The notes beneath the pieces were generated by a model, which saw nothing but the letters and a program-made list of their open reading frames with translations, did no database searches and was not told the origin of the DNA. Below are positions 35,291 through 45,149 of a stretch of 64,000 nucleotides of DNA, piece by piece (the stretch's first letter is position 1; every line of letters starts with the position of its first letter). A program made the position numbers and the translations under genes. Location of the stretch: positions 95,094 through 159,093 of the forward strand of contig NZ_RBEE01000014.1 of NCBI RefSeq assembly GCF_003725795.1, read 5' to 3'. The stretch comes from Pedobacter jejuensis. GTDB taxonomy: Bacteria > Bacteroidota > Bacteroidia > Sphingobacteriales > Sphingobacteriaceae.

Positions 35291-38227
35291 TTATTTTAAA
35301 ATGATGTTTAACCCTAATGCGAAATTGCGAACCCTTGGATAAATTCCATTGTCTCCTCCGGTTTCTTCAGGATCGATTCCGGAATATTTTGTAATGAGCC
35401 ATAAATTTTGTCCTGTTAGTGAAAAGCGAACGGCGCTAATGTGTTTAGATTTACTTGTAGGAATTTTATAACCCAAATTAACGTTCTCTAAACGAATGAA
35501 CTTTCCGTCTTCCAGCCAATAATCTGAAGCTAAAGGAAAGGCAGAAGTGAACATATTATCATCAATTGCACTGGCAAGCAAATTTGATTTACCAAGATTT
35601 TCTAAAAAGCTTAGGTTTGATCTTAAGCTATTGTAAAGTTTATTACCACCCGATCCGCGAATTAAAAGAGAAGCATCAAAATTTTTGTAACTAAAACTCG
35701 GCGTAAAGGCAAAGGTATATTTGGGTTGTGCCTGCCCTGCAAAAATCCTGTCAGGGCTCGTAGCTCCGGCATCAATTCTTCCATTTTTATCTTGATCAAC
35801 GATGGTTTCAGCACCATTTGTACCAACCCCAAGGTGTTGCAGCACATAAAAGGCGCCTATGGGTTGTCCAACAACCAGATATGCATTCTGCCCACCGTAT
35901 CCAACATTATTGGTTATTAGCGGTACCCCATTTAAAGAACCGCTCAGGTTATTTACCTTTGAATCCATTAAAGTCAGGTTTCCACCCAGGGTTAACCTAG
36001 TAGAAGCATTGCTTATCAAATCATAACCTAATGCCATTTCGATGCCCCTACCTTGAATACTCCCAACGTTGGCTTGAATTGAACCAGTAGGAAAAGGAGG
36101 TTGAGGTACGGTATAGGCGTATAATAATTTATCCGTTACGTTTTTATACACATCAAAACTACCACTTAGCCTACCTTTTAATAAAGCAAAATCCAATCCT
36201 ATGTTTGTAGATTTTTTCTGTTCCCATTCCAGGTCGGCATTAGAATTCTGGGTAGTTCTAAAATTGGTTTGCACATTACCTGCAAAATATACCGTACCTG
36301 AACCTTGTACAATTTGCAGAGACTGCAAAACATTTAATGGCTGCTGATTACCAGTAATTCCAAAACCGGCCCTAAGTTTTAGTGTAGTAAATATGCTCTG
36401 GTTTTTCATAAACGGCTCCTGATCAATCTTCCAGGCAACTGAGGCAGATGGGAAATTTCCCCATTTATGGTTTGCGCCAAATACTGTAGCACCATCTCTC
36501 CTAAAATTTGCGGTCAGTAAATACCGGTCAAGGAAAGCATAATTGAAGCGACCCAAAACCGATACAGTGCGACGCTGGTTCCGGTAAGAAGAGTAGTCTC
36601 CAGCCTGAACTTTTGAAAAATCACCAAGCCCCAAATTGTTATAGGTAGCAAGGTCGTTGACAAAGCCACGGGCTGCACTTCCGCTTCCCGAATCCATTTG
36701 TGCTTGCCACTCATAAACCGCAGCGGCATCAAAATGGTGCTTTCCGAAGTCTTTAGAATAATTTAACTGAAAATCCATCAGCTTATAATCTGAATTTCCA
36801 TTGCTTACACTTGCATATCCTTTTTGGTCTATCGCAGCTGCTACTGTAGAAACTGCAGGCGTATAATTACCAGAGGTTCCGTTAGTCTTTTGCCAGCTTC
36901 CAAAGGCTTCAGCAGAAAGTCCATCGAAAATTTTATAGTTAATCCTAACCGAACCGAGTAAACGGTTTGTTTCGGATTCGCTGATAATGGTATTGGCAGC
37001 AGCTAAAACGTTTAGCGGCTGGAATAGATTTGGATCAGTAAAATAACTGCCATCTGGTCTGTAAACCGGGTCAGTCGGTCTGGAAATGTAAGCATTAGAA
37101 ATCAGGTTGGAAGTGAATGCTGCTCTACCAATAGAACCTGGACTACCATTATTTTCTGAATTGGTTCCATTCAGGGTCATCGTAATGGATAGTTTATTAT
37201 CTAAAGCCTTCTGAGTTGCTTCTATTCGACCAATGTAACGCTGATTATCCGATCGAATAACAATACCCCTTTGCAAAATCATACCTAGCGAAGCGCGATA
37301 AGAGAAGCCATCGTGGGCACCTCCAAGTGTTAGCGTATGATTTTGTGTGGTTCCGTTTCTGGTTAGTAAACCGAACCAATCGGTATCAGCACCAAAATTT
37401 GAACTGGCAGGAATTCCTCTGGCTGCAGCCTGGGTAGACCACTCTTGGGCAGTCAGCATTTTAAGCTGGCGAGTGACTACATCAATCGAAGAATTAGCAT
37501 TATATTCAATTGATGTGCCAGAGCGGCTTTTCTTCATCGTTACAATCAAAACACCCGATGCACCTCTGGAGCCATATATTGCCGTTGCCGAAGCATCTTT
37601 AAGCACCTCAATACTTTGGATCTCCGTTGGAGGAATCTGATTCAACAACCCAACATCTCCCTGCACACCATCAATCACCACCAATGGATTATTATTACCC
37701 TGTATAGAAGTTATCCCTCTAATTCTGATATTGGGAGCACTGCCAGGTTCGCTGCCGGTTTGCGTAATGGTTACCCCGGCTGCCTTCCCCGCAATTTGTT
37801 GTAGCGGACTGGTAATAGCACCTTGATTGAAATCTTTTGCTCCAATACTGGCTACGGCACCGGTAAGGTCTGATTTTTTAGTCGTTCCGTAGCCGACTAC
37901 TACCACTTCAGAGAGTGATTTTGCATCGAGCTGAAGCTGAATAACCACTTCTCTGGCAGGAGAAATGGTACGCTCGGCCGGATCATAACCTATAAACCTT
38001 ATCTGAATCGTTAACGAATTTTGATTTAAGTTAAAGGTAAATAAGCCTTTATCATTTGTTAGTGATGTTTGCTGGGTACCTTTGATTTGAACAGATGCCC
38101 CGGGCAATGCCTGGTTCTGCTCATCTACGACTTTGCCGGTAAATACATTTTGCTGCGCATAGCCTGTAAAGCCGATGAACAGAAAAAGCAAAATTAATCC
38201 ATACTTAAATAAGTAATTTTTTCTCAT
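35291..38227 (-). CDS. susC: SusC/RagA TonB-linked outer-membrane transporter
   Basis: The 978-residue protein has a signal peptide, a carboxypeptidase-regulatory-like domain (about 29-110, GKVVDEQNQALPGASVQIKG), the SusC-specific VVVVGYGTTKKSDLTGAVAS segment at the plug start, RIRGITSIQGNNNPLVVIDG and EVLKDASATAIYGSRGASGV in the plug, and a barrel. It imports maltodextrin-size oligosaccharides with the SusD lid. It is the first gene of the operon and is probably controlled by the DUF6377 regulator encoded upstream. Confidence 0.95.
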   Translation of the reverse strand: MRKNYLFKYGLILLFLFIGFTGYAQQNVFTGKVVDEQNQALPGASVQIKGTQQTSLTNDKGLFTFNLNQNSLTIQIRFIGYDPAERTISPAREVVIQLQLDAKSLSEVVVVGYGTTKKSDLTGAVASIGAKDFNQGAITSPLQQIAGKAAGVTITQTGSEPGSAPNIRIRGITSIQGNNNPLVVIDGVQGDVGLLNQIPPTEIQSIEVLKDASATAIYGSRGASGVLIVTMKKSRSGTSIEYNANSSIDVVTRQLKMLTAQEWSTQAAARGIPASSNFGADTDWFGLLTRNGTTQNHTLTLGGAHDGFSYRASLGMILQRGIVIRSDNQRYIGRIEATQKALDNKLSITMTLNGTNSENNGSPGSIGRAAFTSNLISNAYISRPTDPVYRPDGSYFTDPNLFQPLNVLAAANTIISESETNRLLGSVRINYKIFDGLSAEAFGSWQKTNGTSGNYTPAVSTVAAAIDQKGYASVSNGNSDYKLMDFQLNYSKDFGKHHFDAAAVYEWQAQMDSGSGSAARGFVNDLATYNNLGLGDFSKVQAGDYSSYRNQRRTVSVLGRFNYAFLDRYLLTANFRRDGATVFGANHKWGNFPSASVAWKIDQEPFMKNQSIFTTLKLRAGFGITGNQQPLNVLQSLQIVQGSGTVYFAGNVQTNFRTTQNSNADLEWEQKKSTNIGLDFALLKGRLSGSFDVYKNVTDKLLYAYTVPQPPFPTGSIQANVGSIQGRGIEMALGYDLISNASTRLTLGGNLTLMDSKVNNLSGSLNGVPLITNNVGYGGQNAYLVVGQPIGAFYVLQHLGVGTNGAETIVDQDKNGRIDAGATSPDRIFAGQAQPKYTFAFTPSFSYKNFDASLLIRGSGGNKLYNSLRSNLSFLENLGKSNLLASAIDDNMFTSAFPLASDYWLEDGKFIRLENVNLGYKIPTSKSKHISAVRFSLTGQNLWLITKYSGIDPEETGGDNGIYPRVRNFALGLNIILK

Positions 38228-38556
38228 AATAGTTAACTGGTTATTATTTGGTTAGGTGCAAACTTTGGTAAGAGAACACGAATCAAAGTAATAGCAGTTG
38301 ATAATGAAATGCAATAGAGGAAATATGAAATATTAAAAATAATCTAACTTTAAATATAATAAGTATTTGATAATCAAATTATTGAAACATAAATTAGCTT
38401 AGACAAATATTAATAAGGGAAGCTGATTGATAGCTATCAGAACCATTTTATGGCGTGGTTTGATGTGAGATGTAGCAGGGATTTAGCGAAGGATGCTAAC
38501 GGTACTTCCAAAAAAGAGCAAAAAGTTAGTGTGCCAGAGATTAACTATAATGTTAA
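38228..38556 (-). promoter_or_regulatory. susC upstream region with a weak promoter candidate
   Basis: The gap holds no gene. On the minus strand TTACTTTG (38284-38291, one mismatch to TAnnTTTG) is preceded by TTG at 38312-38314 with 20 bases between, a possible susC promoter. Confidence 0.35.
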
Positions 38557-40272
38557 TCAAACTACATCATTTATTAGCTCCATTTTTATCGCTTTAATCG
38601 ATAGAATTCTTTCTTTAAACTCATCATTTGGAATTAAAGATCGATTTTTAACTTTAGTTTTATAGGTGTAAATGGTATTAACAGAGTAGTTCAATATCTT
38701 GGCAATCGTTTCATTTTCATCTATACCTAAGCGGATAAGAGCGAAAATTCTTAACTCATTATTAAGCAACTGGCCATGAACAGGCTGACTTTGATGTTCT
38801 GCATCAAAAAGAGCATTAAACTGAGCAATAAAATCAGGGAAAAGGTTTAAAAAAACCTCATCAAAACTTCTGTAAAAGTGCTCCCTTTCCGAATTGGTGT
38901 TTAGCCTATTGAGAATAACCTGAATTTCATCGTACTGTTGAGCATTAATTATCTTTTCGAGTGAACGCTTAAGCCTATCAAGTTTTTCGATGTATGTAGC
39001 ATTAACATTAAAAAAATAACCAATATATTCTTCTTTAATCAAGTTTGCCTCATCGAGTTTTTGATTGGTATTGATTAAGCTTTGATTGGCTACATCTAGT
39101 GTCTTGTTAATTTTTCGCAGCTGACTATTTGCCTGATTCAAATCCAGGTTTTGTTCGATAATGAGTTTATCCGCTTTGCGCAATTTATTAAGTTGGCGGA
39201 AATAAGTAGTAGCAAAATATATGGTAAGAATAATTAAAATGGTAATGATCGAAGCATATATGATCAAAGATCGTTTCTGTTTTTCAATATCATCGATTTT
39301 GCTGCGCTCGATGATGGGAAGGATATTGCTGATTTCAACCTTACGTTGTTTTGCTCCATAGAAGTTATTGTCCTCAATTGAATAATGTATGTAGCTAAAC
39401 GCCTCTTTAATCCAGCCCAGCAGGTAAATTTGTTTAGCCAAGTTCAACAACGCCAGTGATTCTTTAATGGAATGAACGTTATCAATTATAGCCGATTCAT
39501 ATAGGTATTCTAAACCTTTTTCAGGTTGATTTATACTGTAATATAAATAGCTGAGACAGCTGTAATTGATGGCACTGTCGCGGTAATTGCTTTTCATTAG
39601 CAGCAATTTTTGATATGAAGATATCGCGGCAGCATATTTTTTACTTCTTAGTAACTTGAGCCCCAATCCGGATAGATATTCTGATGAATTTTCAGGATAA
39701 TTGTTTATGATGGAATCACAATAATTTAAGCCCCGTTGGGTATAGAGTTGGCCGTAATAGTCAATTTTATTATAATCGGTTAGGTCAAAATTTGCTCTCG
39801 CTGCCAGATAATAATATTCATAGCGTTCTTTTTGATTTAAAAAATTTACCCGGACTGTTTTCATGGTATCCAGACCTTCCTTAAACATTCCTGATGATAT
39901 AAGTACAAAGCTTAAATTGACTTTGGCATAATTGACTTTATTTTTATCCTCCAATAATTCTGCACATTGCTTTGCCTTTTTACAATACACATATGCAGAA
40001 TCATTATTGAAAGATTTATAGGCTTCGAAAAGCCCCATGTACAATCCGTAACGCCCAGATAACGTTTCATCCTGCTTTTTAAATTTTTCAAAAACGTTCA
40101 AAATCTCTTTTTGCTTTAACTTATCATATAAGGGCTTCCTCAAAAGCACACTATTTAATTGCGCTTTTAGAGTATCCAGACGCGTTTCGGCCTGAACCAA
40201 TGTAACTAAAAACAAAAACATAACGGAGAGCCATATTCTGCAGCACACAGGATGTTCGAAATTAATTTTCAT
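38557..40272 (-). CDS. DUF6377/SusR-like TPR membrane regulator
   Basis: The 571-residue protein has a signal/anchor at the N-terminus, degenerate TPR-like helices to about residue 320 ([40 protein letters not shown]), a transmembrane helix (about 343-362, [20 protein letters not shown]), a coiled coil (370-415), and a DUF6377-type C-terminus containing [20 protein letters not shown] and an HTH ([34 protein letters not shown]). SusR, the maltose-responsive activator of Bacteroides sus, has this type of one-protein membrane-spanning layout. Its position directly upstream of susC, on the same strand, supports control of this locus; the inducing sugar is inferred. Confidence 0.85.
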   Translation of the reverse strand: MKINFEHPVCCRIWLSVMFLFLVTLVQAETRLDTLKAQLNSVLLRKPLYDKLKQKEILNVFEKFKKQDETLSGRYGLYMGLFEAYKSFNNDSAYVYCKKAKQCAELLEDKNKVNYAKVNLSFVLISSGMFKEGLDTMKTVRVNFLNQKERYEYYYLAARANFDLTDYNKIDYYGQLYTQRGLNYCDSIINNYPENSSEYLSGLGLKLLRSKKYAAAISSYQKLLLMKSNYRDSAINYSCLSYLYYSINQPEKGLEYLYESAIIDNVHSIKESLALLNLAKQIYLLGWIKEAFSYIHYSIEDNNFYGAKQRKVEISNILPIIERSKIDDIEKQKRSLIIYASIITILIILTIYFATTYFRQLNKLRKADKLIIEQNLDLNQANSQLRKINKTLDVANQSLINTNQKLDEANLIKEEYIGYFFNVNATYIEKLDRLKRSLEKIINAQQYDEIQVILNRLNTNSEREHFYRSFDEVFLNLFPDFIAQFNALFDAEHQSQPVHGQLLNNELRIFALIRLGIDENETIAKILNYSVNTIYTYKTKVKNRSLIPNDEFKERILSIKAIKMELINDVV

Positions 40273-40638
40273 TGATTAAATCTTTAATGAAGAAAGGGAT
40301 TGAGATGGTAGGATCTTAGAGCTATATGTGGTTAATTCAAATATATATTTTTAGACTTCATTTAGACTAGTATAACTATAATTTTACCTGTATGAGCATA
40401 GATTGATTGACTTTAATTCGTTTTTCGAAATCAATGGATAATTTGCTTTAAATTGGCCCCACTTCGCCTAAAATGTTTTTCTTGTAATAAGCTAGTTATT
40501 AATGAGCTTGCAAATAATCGAAATTGGTGCAATTAGGTCGAATTAATTTGTTTGTGCAACAGCCGGCAATTTTTAAACATTTTGCCTTTTTTTCGGTTTG
40601 AACAGAAGTATGCAGAAACTAATTGATGTTTTGTGATT

Positions 40639-41706
40639 ATGAGAAAATTTTTACTAAGATCCTTCGGAATTATCATTCTATTACCGCTGAGCCTACACGC
40701 CCAGTTTAATTTTGAGCAACTTATAAAATCGGGTCCTGCAGATGCGGAAAAACTTGTCGATGCTTACGCCCGGCCGTTATTCTATGGTTTGGGTCTTGGT
40801 ATGAACAGTGCGTGGACCAATACCGCTCAAACACTCAAACCTCTGCATTTTGACCTCAGAATTGTAGCAACAGGAGCCTTCGTACCGTCCTCTAAACAAT
40901 CTTTCGATGTCAGCGAAATCGGGCTATGAAGCAATCTTCGCCCTGCGGATGCTACCAGGACAGTTTCGCCGACTTTTACCGGAGACACAGAGAATAATGG
41001 TCCGCTGGTGGATCTTTTTGACGGAAATAACAACAAGCTGATTTCTTTCCAGCTACCGAGCGCAGTTATCGGAAATATTGTTCCAACGCCTCAGCTTCAG
41101 CTCAATGTTGGATTTTTTGCTAATACCGAACTCATGGTACGGGCGGCACCGAAAATAAAATTCGGAGAACGATTCGGTTCTGTAACCTTATTTGGAGTTG
41201 GGATAAAACATAACCTGATCAGAGACTTTATCAACGAAAAGACATCCCCAATACCTTTTGATTTATCTTTACTGTTCGGTTATAATACGCTAAATTACAG
41301 CTTGCCACTAAAGTTATATCCGACAGAGGGCATGGTACCTGAAAATGAGCAACAGGTAGCTGATTTTACCACTCAGGAGATATATTCGAGATTCAACAAA
41401 TATATAATTCAGGCCACGCTATCCAAACAGCTTTCATTCTTCACGCCATTTATATCTGCCGGTTATAGCGTATCTGGATTTAAACTCGGCCTTAAGGGTA
41501 ATTTTCCCATCGTAAACAGCATAAGGGATAATCAAATTGCATACATTACCTATTCAGATCCCTTCAATCTGAACACAACCTATTTAAAAACATTTCGTGG
41601 CGATGTTGGCTTTCAGATAAAACTGCCAGTTCTCAGAATTTATGCTTCCTACGGATTTTCAGGAGGTTATGGTATGGCAAGTGGTGGTATCGGTCTGGGC
41701 TTTTAA
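40639..41706 (+). pseudogene. Exported beta-rich protein (DUF6588-like) interrupted by an in-frame TGA
   Basis: Frame 1 is open from ATG 40639 to 41706 except for one TGA at 40927-40929. The N-terminal 96 codons begin with a signal peptide (LRSFGIIILLPLSLHAQ) and end SFDVSEIGL. The continuation after the stop, SNLRPADATRTVSPTFTGDT, joins without a frame change and leads into LVDLFDGNNNKLISFQLPSA and outer-membrane-like strands ending ISGGYGMASGGIGLGF-style (GGYGMASGGIGLGF). The whole would be about 355 residues and resembles the DUF6588 group of predicted outer-membrane proteins. A single base change or sequencing error explains the break; the downstream ATG at 41008 could give only a signal-less fragment. 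Confidence 0.8.
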
Positions 41707-41782
41707 GGATGTGTAAATGTAAACTAGTGGCTCTGTCTATAAACTCAGCAAGCCTATGATTTCTAAAATAAATCTTAAAAGA

Positions 41783-43027
41783 TTAGATAAATAGACAGGC
41801 AAGTGCTGATAGCAAAGCGAGAGTCATTACAACGGAACCAATTTTCAAAAACTGCCAGGCACTTACATCCTGCTTTTCTTTTCTAAGGGCCACCAGCCAA
41901 AGTATTGTTGCTAAAGATCCGGTAATAGAGAGATTTGGGCCTATATCTACCCCGATCAAAACCGCACGTTGAATTAGTCCAGAGGAATGCGCTTGCTGCA
42001 TTACATTACCAGCAATTAACCCCGCTGGAAGATTATTCATTAAGTTACAACCTAAAGCTGTTATTCCTCCAACAAGCCACACTGCACCATCGCCCCATCT
42101 TGTAACCGCGACATTTAGTTGGGCAGTAATGGTTGAAGTCAAACCAGTTTGATTAAGGGCTTCAACAATTATAAATAAGCCTGCTACCAAGGGAATCACG
42201 CCCCAGGATACTCCTTTAATTATTTTTACAGGAGACTTTTTTGATCTCAGCAGCACTAATAAAGATGTTAAAATGCCGGTAACTGCGGTGGGCAGGCCTA
42301 GAGGATAATCCAGTGCTGAACAAACTAGAAGCAATACAGCAGTAAAACCTATACCAATCATTGCTGCTTTTGCACCATCCTCAAATGGTGGAAGGGAAAT
42401 ATTGAGGTTTATTTTTTGCTTCAGATCTTCTCTTTGGGTATAATACAAGCTAAAATAGGTCACCAAAATGGCTGCAATTGATGGTACGGTATAATAACTA
42501 AGCCACTGCCCAAGCGCAGGCAAGTGTTCACCATAAATAACCAGGTTTGCCGGATTTGAAATCGGTAAAACAAAAGAAGCTGCATTTGCAATAAAGGCAC
42601 AAATGAGTAAATAGGGTAAAGGTTTCTCAAACTTGGCAGCCTTTACCGCGGCTGCAACAGCTGGAGTCAATACCACTGCTGCGGCATCATTGGATAAAAA
42701 GGTTGTCACGAAAATTCCCACAAGATAAATTAAGGCGAATAACCTAACCGAAGAGCCCTTTGATAAAAGTGTTGCGTGGGCAGCTAACCAGTCGAAGAGT
42801 CGCTCTTCTCTGGCCGTCTCTGCAAGCAGCATCATGCCTATCAAAAAAAGATAAACATCAAGTCCTTTTAGCACACCAGAAATCGCAGCAGCGGGATTCA
42901 AGAACTTAAAAATGATCAGCAGGATGGCTCCCGTAATGGCGTAATAGGCCTCAGAACATTTAAATGGACGGATAATTACTCCGGCTATAGATAGCCCAGA
43001 GATAATCCAGATGGCGGCATTGTTCAT
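41783..43027 (-). CDS. ArsB/SLC13-type ion permease
   Basis: The 414-residue protein has about 10-12 membrane helices. The ArsB-like features are TTFLSNDAAAVVLTPAVAAA, NAASFVLPISNPANLVIYGE, GVIPLVAGLFIIVEALNQTG and NNLPAGLIAGN, which form the two halves of the ion-transporter fold. It could export arsenite or antimonite, or move another anion. No ArsR, ArsC or ArsA gene is adjacent, so an arsenic role is not assured. Confidence 0.85.
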   Translation of the reverse strand: MNNAAIWIISGLSIAGVIIRPFKCSEAYYAITGAILLIIFKFLNPAAAISGVLKGLDVYLFLIGMMLLAETAREERLFDWLAAHATLLSKGSSVRLFALIYLVGIFVTTFLSNDAAAVVLTPAVAAAVKAAKFEKPLPYLLICAFIANAASFVLPISNPANLVIYGEHLPALGQWLSYYTVPSIAAILVTYFSLYYTQREDLKQKINLNISLPPFEDGAKAAMIGIGFTAVLLLVCSALDYPLGLPTAVTGILTSLLVLLRSKKSPVKIIKGVSWGVIPLVAGLFIIVEALNQTGLTSTITAQLNVAVTRWGDGAVWLVGGITALGCNLMNNLPAGLIAGNVMQQAHSSGLIQRAVLIGVDIGPNLSITGSLATILWLVALRKEKQDVSAWQFLKIGSVVMTLALLSALACLFI

Positions 43028-43197
43028 CAGGGGTTATTTGTTTTTTTCATTTCTATTTAAAACCTGTTGCATTCCGAATATTCCGTTTTCTTTTCTATCA
43101 GTTAATTATATTCTATAAACTCAAAATTTCCTGCAAAAGAAATAATTTTTTTTAATAAATGTTTAATAAACTGATTTGTGCTGTTTTTAAGACTATC

Positions 43198-44418
43198 TTA
43201 TGAAGAAGACTCCTTTATGGTATTGGAAAAAATTACCCAAAGCAGTATCGATCCGATGGCAAAAGCCCCTAAAATCATAAAGGTAGCGCTGTAGCCAATT
43301 CCGTTTGCTATCCAGCCCCCTATTGCCGGACTAAAAGAAGCGCCAAGCCCTTGAACAGTCATAACTGCACCCTGGCCTATATTAACCCTACCCGTTCCAT
43401 TTAGTATGTGGGCAACTAAACCTGGAACAGCAACACTCTGCAGTCCGGCACCAATACCATCCAAAATCTGAACAGGATAAATACCAACATTACTAACCAT
43501 ATAGGCGGCAATCAATCCCCGGATGGGTAATGCGATAAAGGAGATAAAAAGAACCAGCCAATAACCTTTTGTTTCCGACATTTTCATCGCCAGTAGCGAA
43601 GTGACGATCATGGTCAGTTGTGCAATAACAATTGTCATTGCAACAAACATCGATGCATTACCCGAATGTTTTTCCGCCTCCGCTAAACCGTATAAAGGCA
43701 ACATCGCACCGTTACCAAGATGGAAAAAAGCCAGCGCAGCGGCCAGGATTAATAGAGGTTTGCATTGCAGCAACACTTGGAGTCCACTTGCTTTATCCTC
43801 ACCCGCCCCTTCTTTCATTCCCCTGGCTGCCTTATCATCAATTGCTTTTGCAGGAATCATCAAAACGGATAAAATGGACAGCAAACCAAAAATACCAGCC
43901 AACAAGAAAATGGCCGGCATACCATATTTATAACCCAAAAAGCCTGAAAGCGCCGAACCAACTACGTTTCCCGCATGATTAAATGCCTGATTGTAACCGT
44001 TCTGTTTATTAAAGCCTTTCTGGCGAACAATGCCAAGTGTGATGCCTATAATTGCTGGTCCGATGACAGATCCAGCAATAGCCGTTGCGACCTGGGAAAT
44101 ACTCACCAACCAAAAATTCTGGCTCAGTAAGATAAGGCCGGAGGAGATTATGGTAAAGGCTGCCGAAAGCACCACATAGAAGCGTTTTTTTTTCGTCGCA
44201 TCAATCAACGCACCTGCGGGGATAGTCATAATCATGCCTGCCACACCCCCTATTGTCATAACCGAACCTATTAAACCAGCATTCCAGTGATGTGCCAAAA
44301 GAAAAATCCCTAAGAAAGGACCCACACCAGCTTGTAAATCGGCCATAAAAAAATTCAGTGATTGTAGTGGCCATTTGATATTTTTACCAAGTGAGGCCTG
44401 GTTAGTATGCTTAGTCAT
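43198..44418 (-). CDS. Major facilitator superfamily transporter
   Basis: From the ATG at 44418 (an upstream GTG at 44439 is less likely) the protein has 406 residues and 12 predicted helices. MFS signs are GGVAGMIMTIPAGALIDATK with KKKR after helix 2, and a cytoplasmic central loop (KAIDDKAARGMKEGAGEDKA). The fold resembles the drug/sugar efflux MFS group. It is 170 bp upstream of the ArsB-like permease on the same strand, so the two may be co-transcribed. Substrate unknown. Confidence 0.88.
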   Translation of the reverse strand: MTKHTNQASLGKNIKWPLQSLNFFMADLQAGVGPFLGIFLLAHHWNAGLIGSVMTIGGVAGMIMTIPAGALIDATKKKRFYVVLSAAFTIISSGLILLSQNFWLVSISQVATAIAGSVIGPAIIGITLGIVRQKGFNKQNGYNQAFNHAGNVVGSALSGFLGYKYGMPAIFLLAGIFGLLSILSVLMIPAKAIDDKAARGMKEGAGEDKASGLQVLLQCKPLLILAAALAFFHLGNGAMLPLYGLAEAEKHSGNASMFVAMTIVIAQLTMIVTSLLAMKMSETKGYWLVLFISFIALPIRGLIAAYMVSNVGIYPVQILDGIGAGLQSVAVPGLVAHILNGTGRVNIGQGAVMTVQGLGASFSPAIGGWIANGIGYSATFMILGAFAIGSILLWVIFSNTIKESSS

Positions 44419-45149
44419 TTTCAGCAATAGAAACAGCACTTAAACCGTTTTGTTTTTCGATTTAATAAGATTATTATCAGTGGATTACTCCTGATTAGAA
44501 TGGGTTAAATTCCATTTTGAAACCTTCAATCTGAGCGCACTTAGTTACCTATTATCGCTTCCACCATGAAACACTGTTAACCGATTCGGAATTTAGCAAA
44601 GGATTGTATACAACCATTCAGAATGAAGTCTTTTATGTGACAAAAAAGAATTAAAGTAAATAACAAACTTATTTAATCAAACCCGCTCTTTTGTTTCATT
44701 GGGTTATCGCCCATGATGGGTTTAGAGTTAACTTAATGTTTGTCGATTTACATCGATATGGTATATTCTATTAACTTATTTAAAATGTCAAATTAGTTAA
44801 AACCACCCTAAAATCAAGAGTAATATATAGAATATCAAACTTATCTCGACTAAAACCTACCAAAATATTAAACGGATATTTTCAGCAAACTTAATGAGCA
44901 TCAATATTTTATATAAATTATTTCGTATTTCCTTTGGATTTAAACATATAATAAGCTAGCTTGGCATACGTCTTAATAGTCAGCTCAACATTCTTTTAGA
45001 TATGAACACTCATTGTTCATTTATTCCTGATACCAAATAACAACACACAGTGAATTTTTTGTAAAGGTTAGTAACCATTTTTTATACTTTAACTGAGTAA
45101 TGCAGAATAAATGCGTGTTCTTAGGAAAAGTTGTAACCTAAAAAATTCA
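44419..45149. other. Long AT-rich region upstream of the giant-protein cluster
   Basis: These 730 bp between divergent genes hold no supported gene. A TTTG at 45058-45061 with an imperfect TA-rich -7 element near 45083-45092 is a weak promoter candidate for the four-gene cluster. The annotated start of the first gene could be as early as ATG 45111. Confidence 0.4.

Noticed and set aside
40927..40929. TGA read as selenocysteine or as part of an alternative code.
   Set aside because: Neighbouring genes end with TGA and TAA in the ordinary way, there is no SECIS-like hairpin that I could see, and the family position is not a known selenocysteine site.
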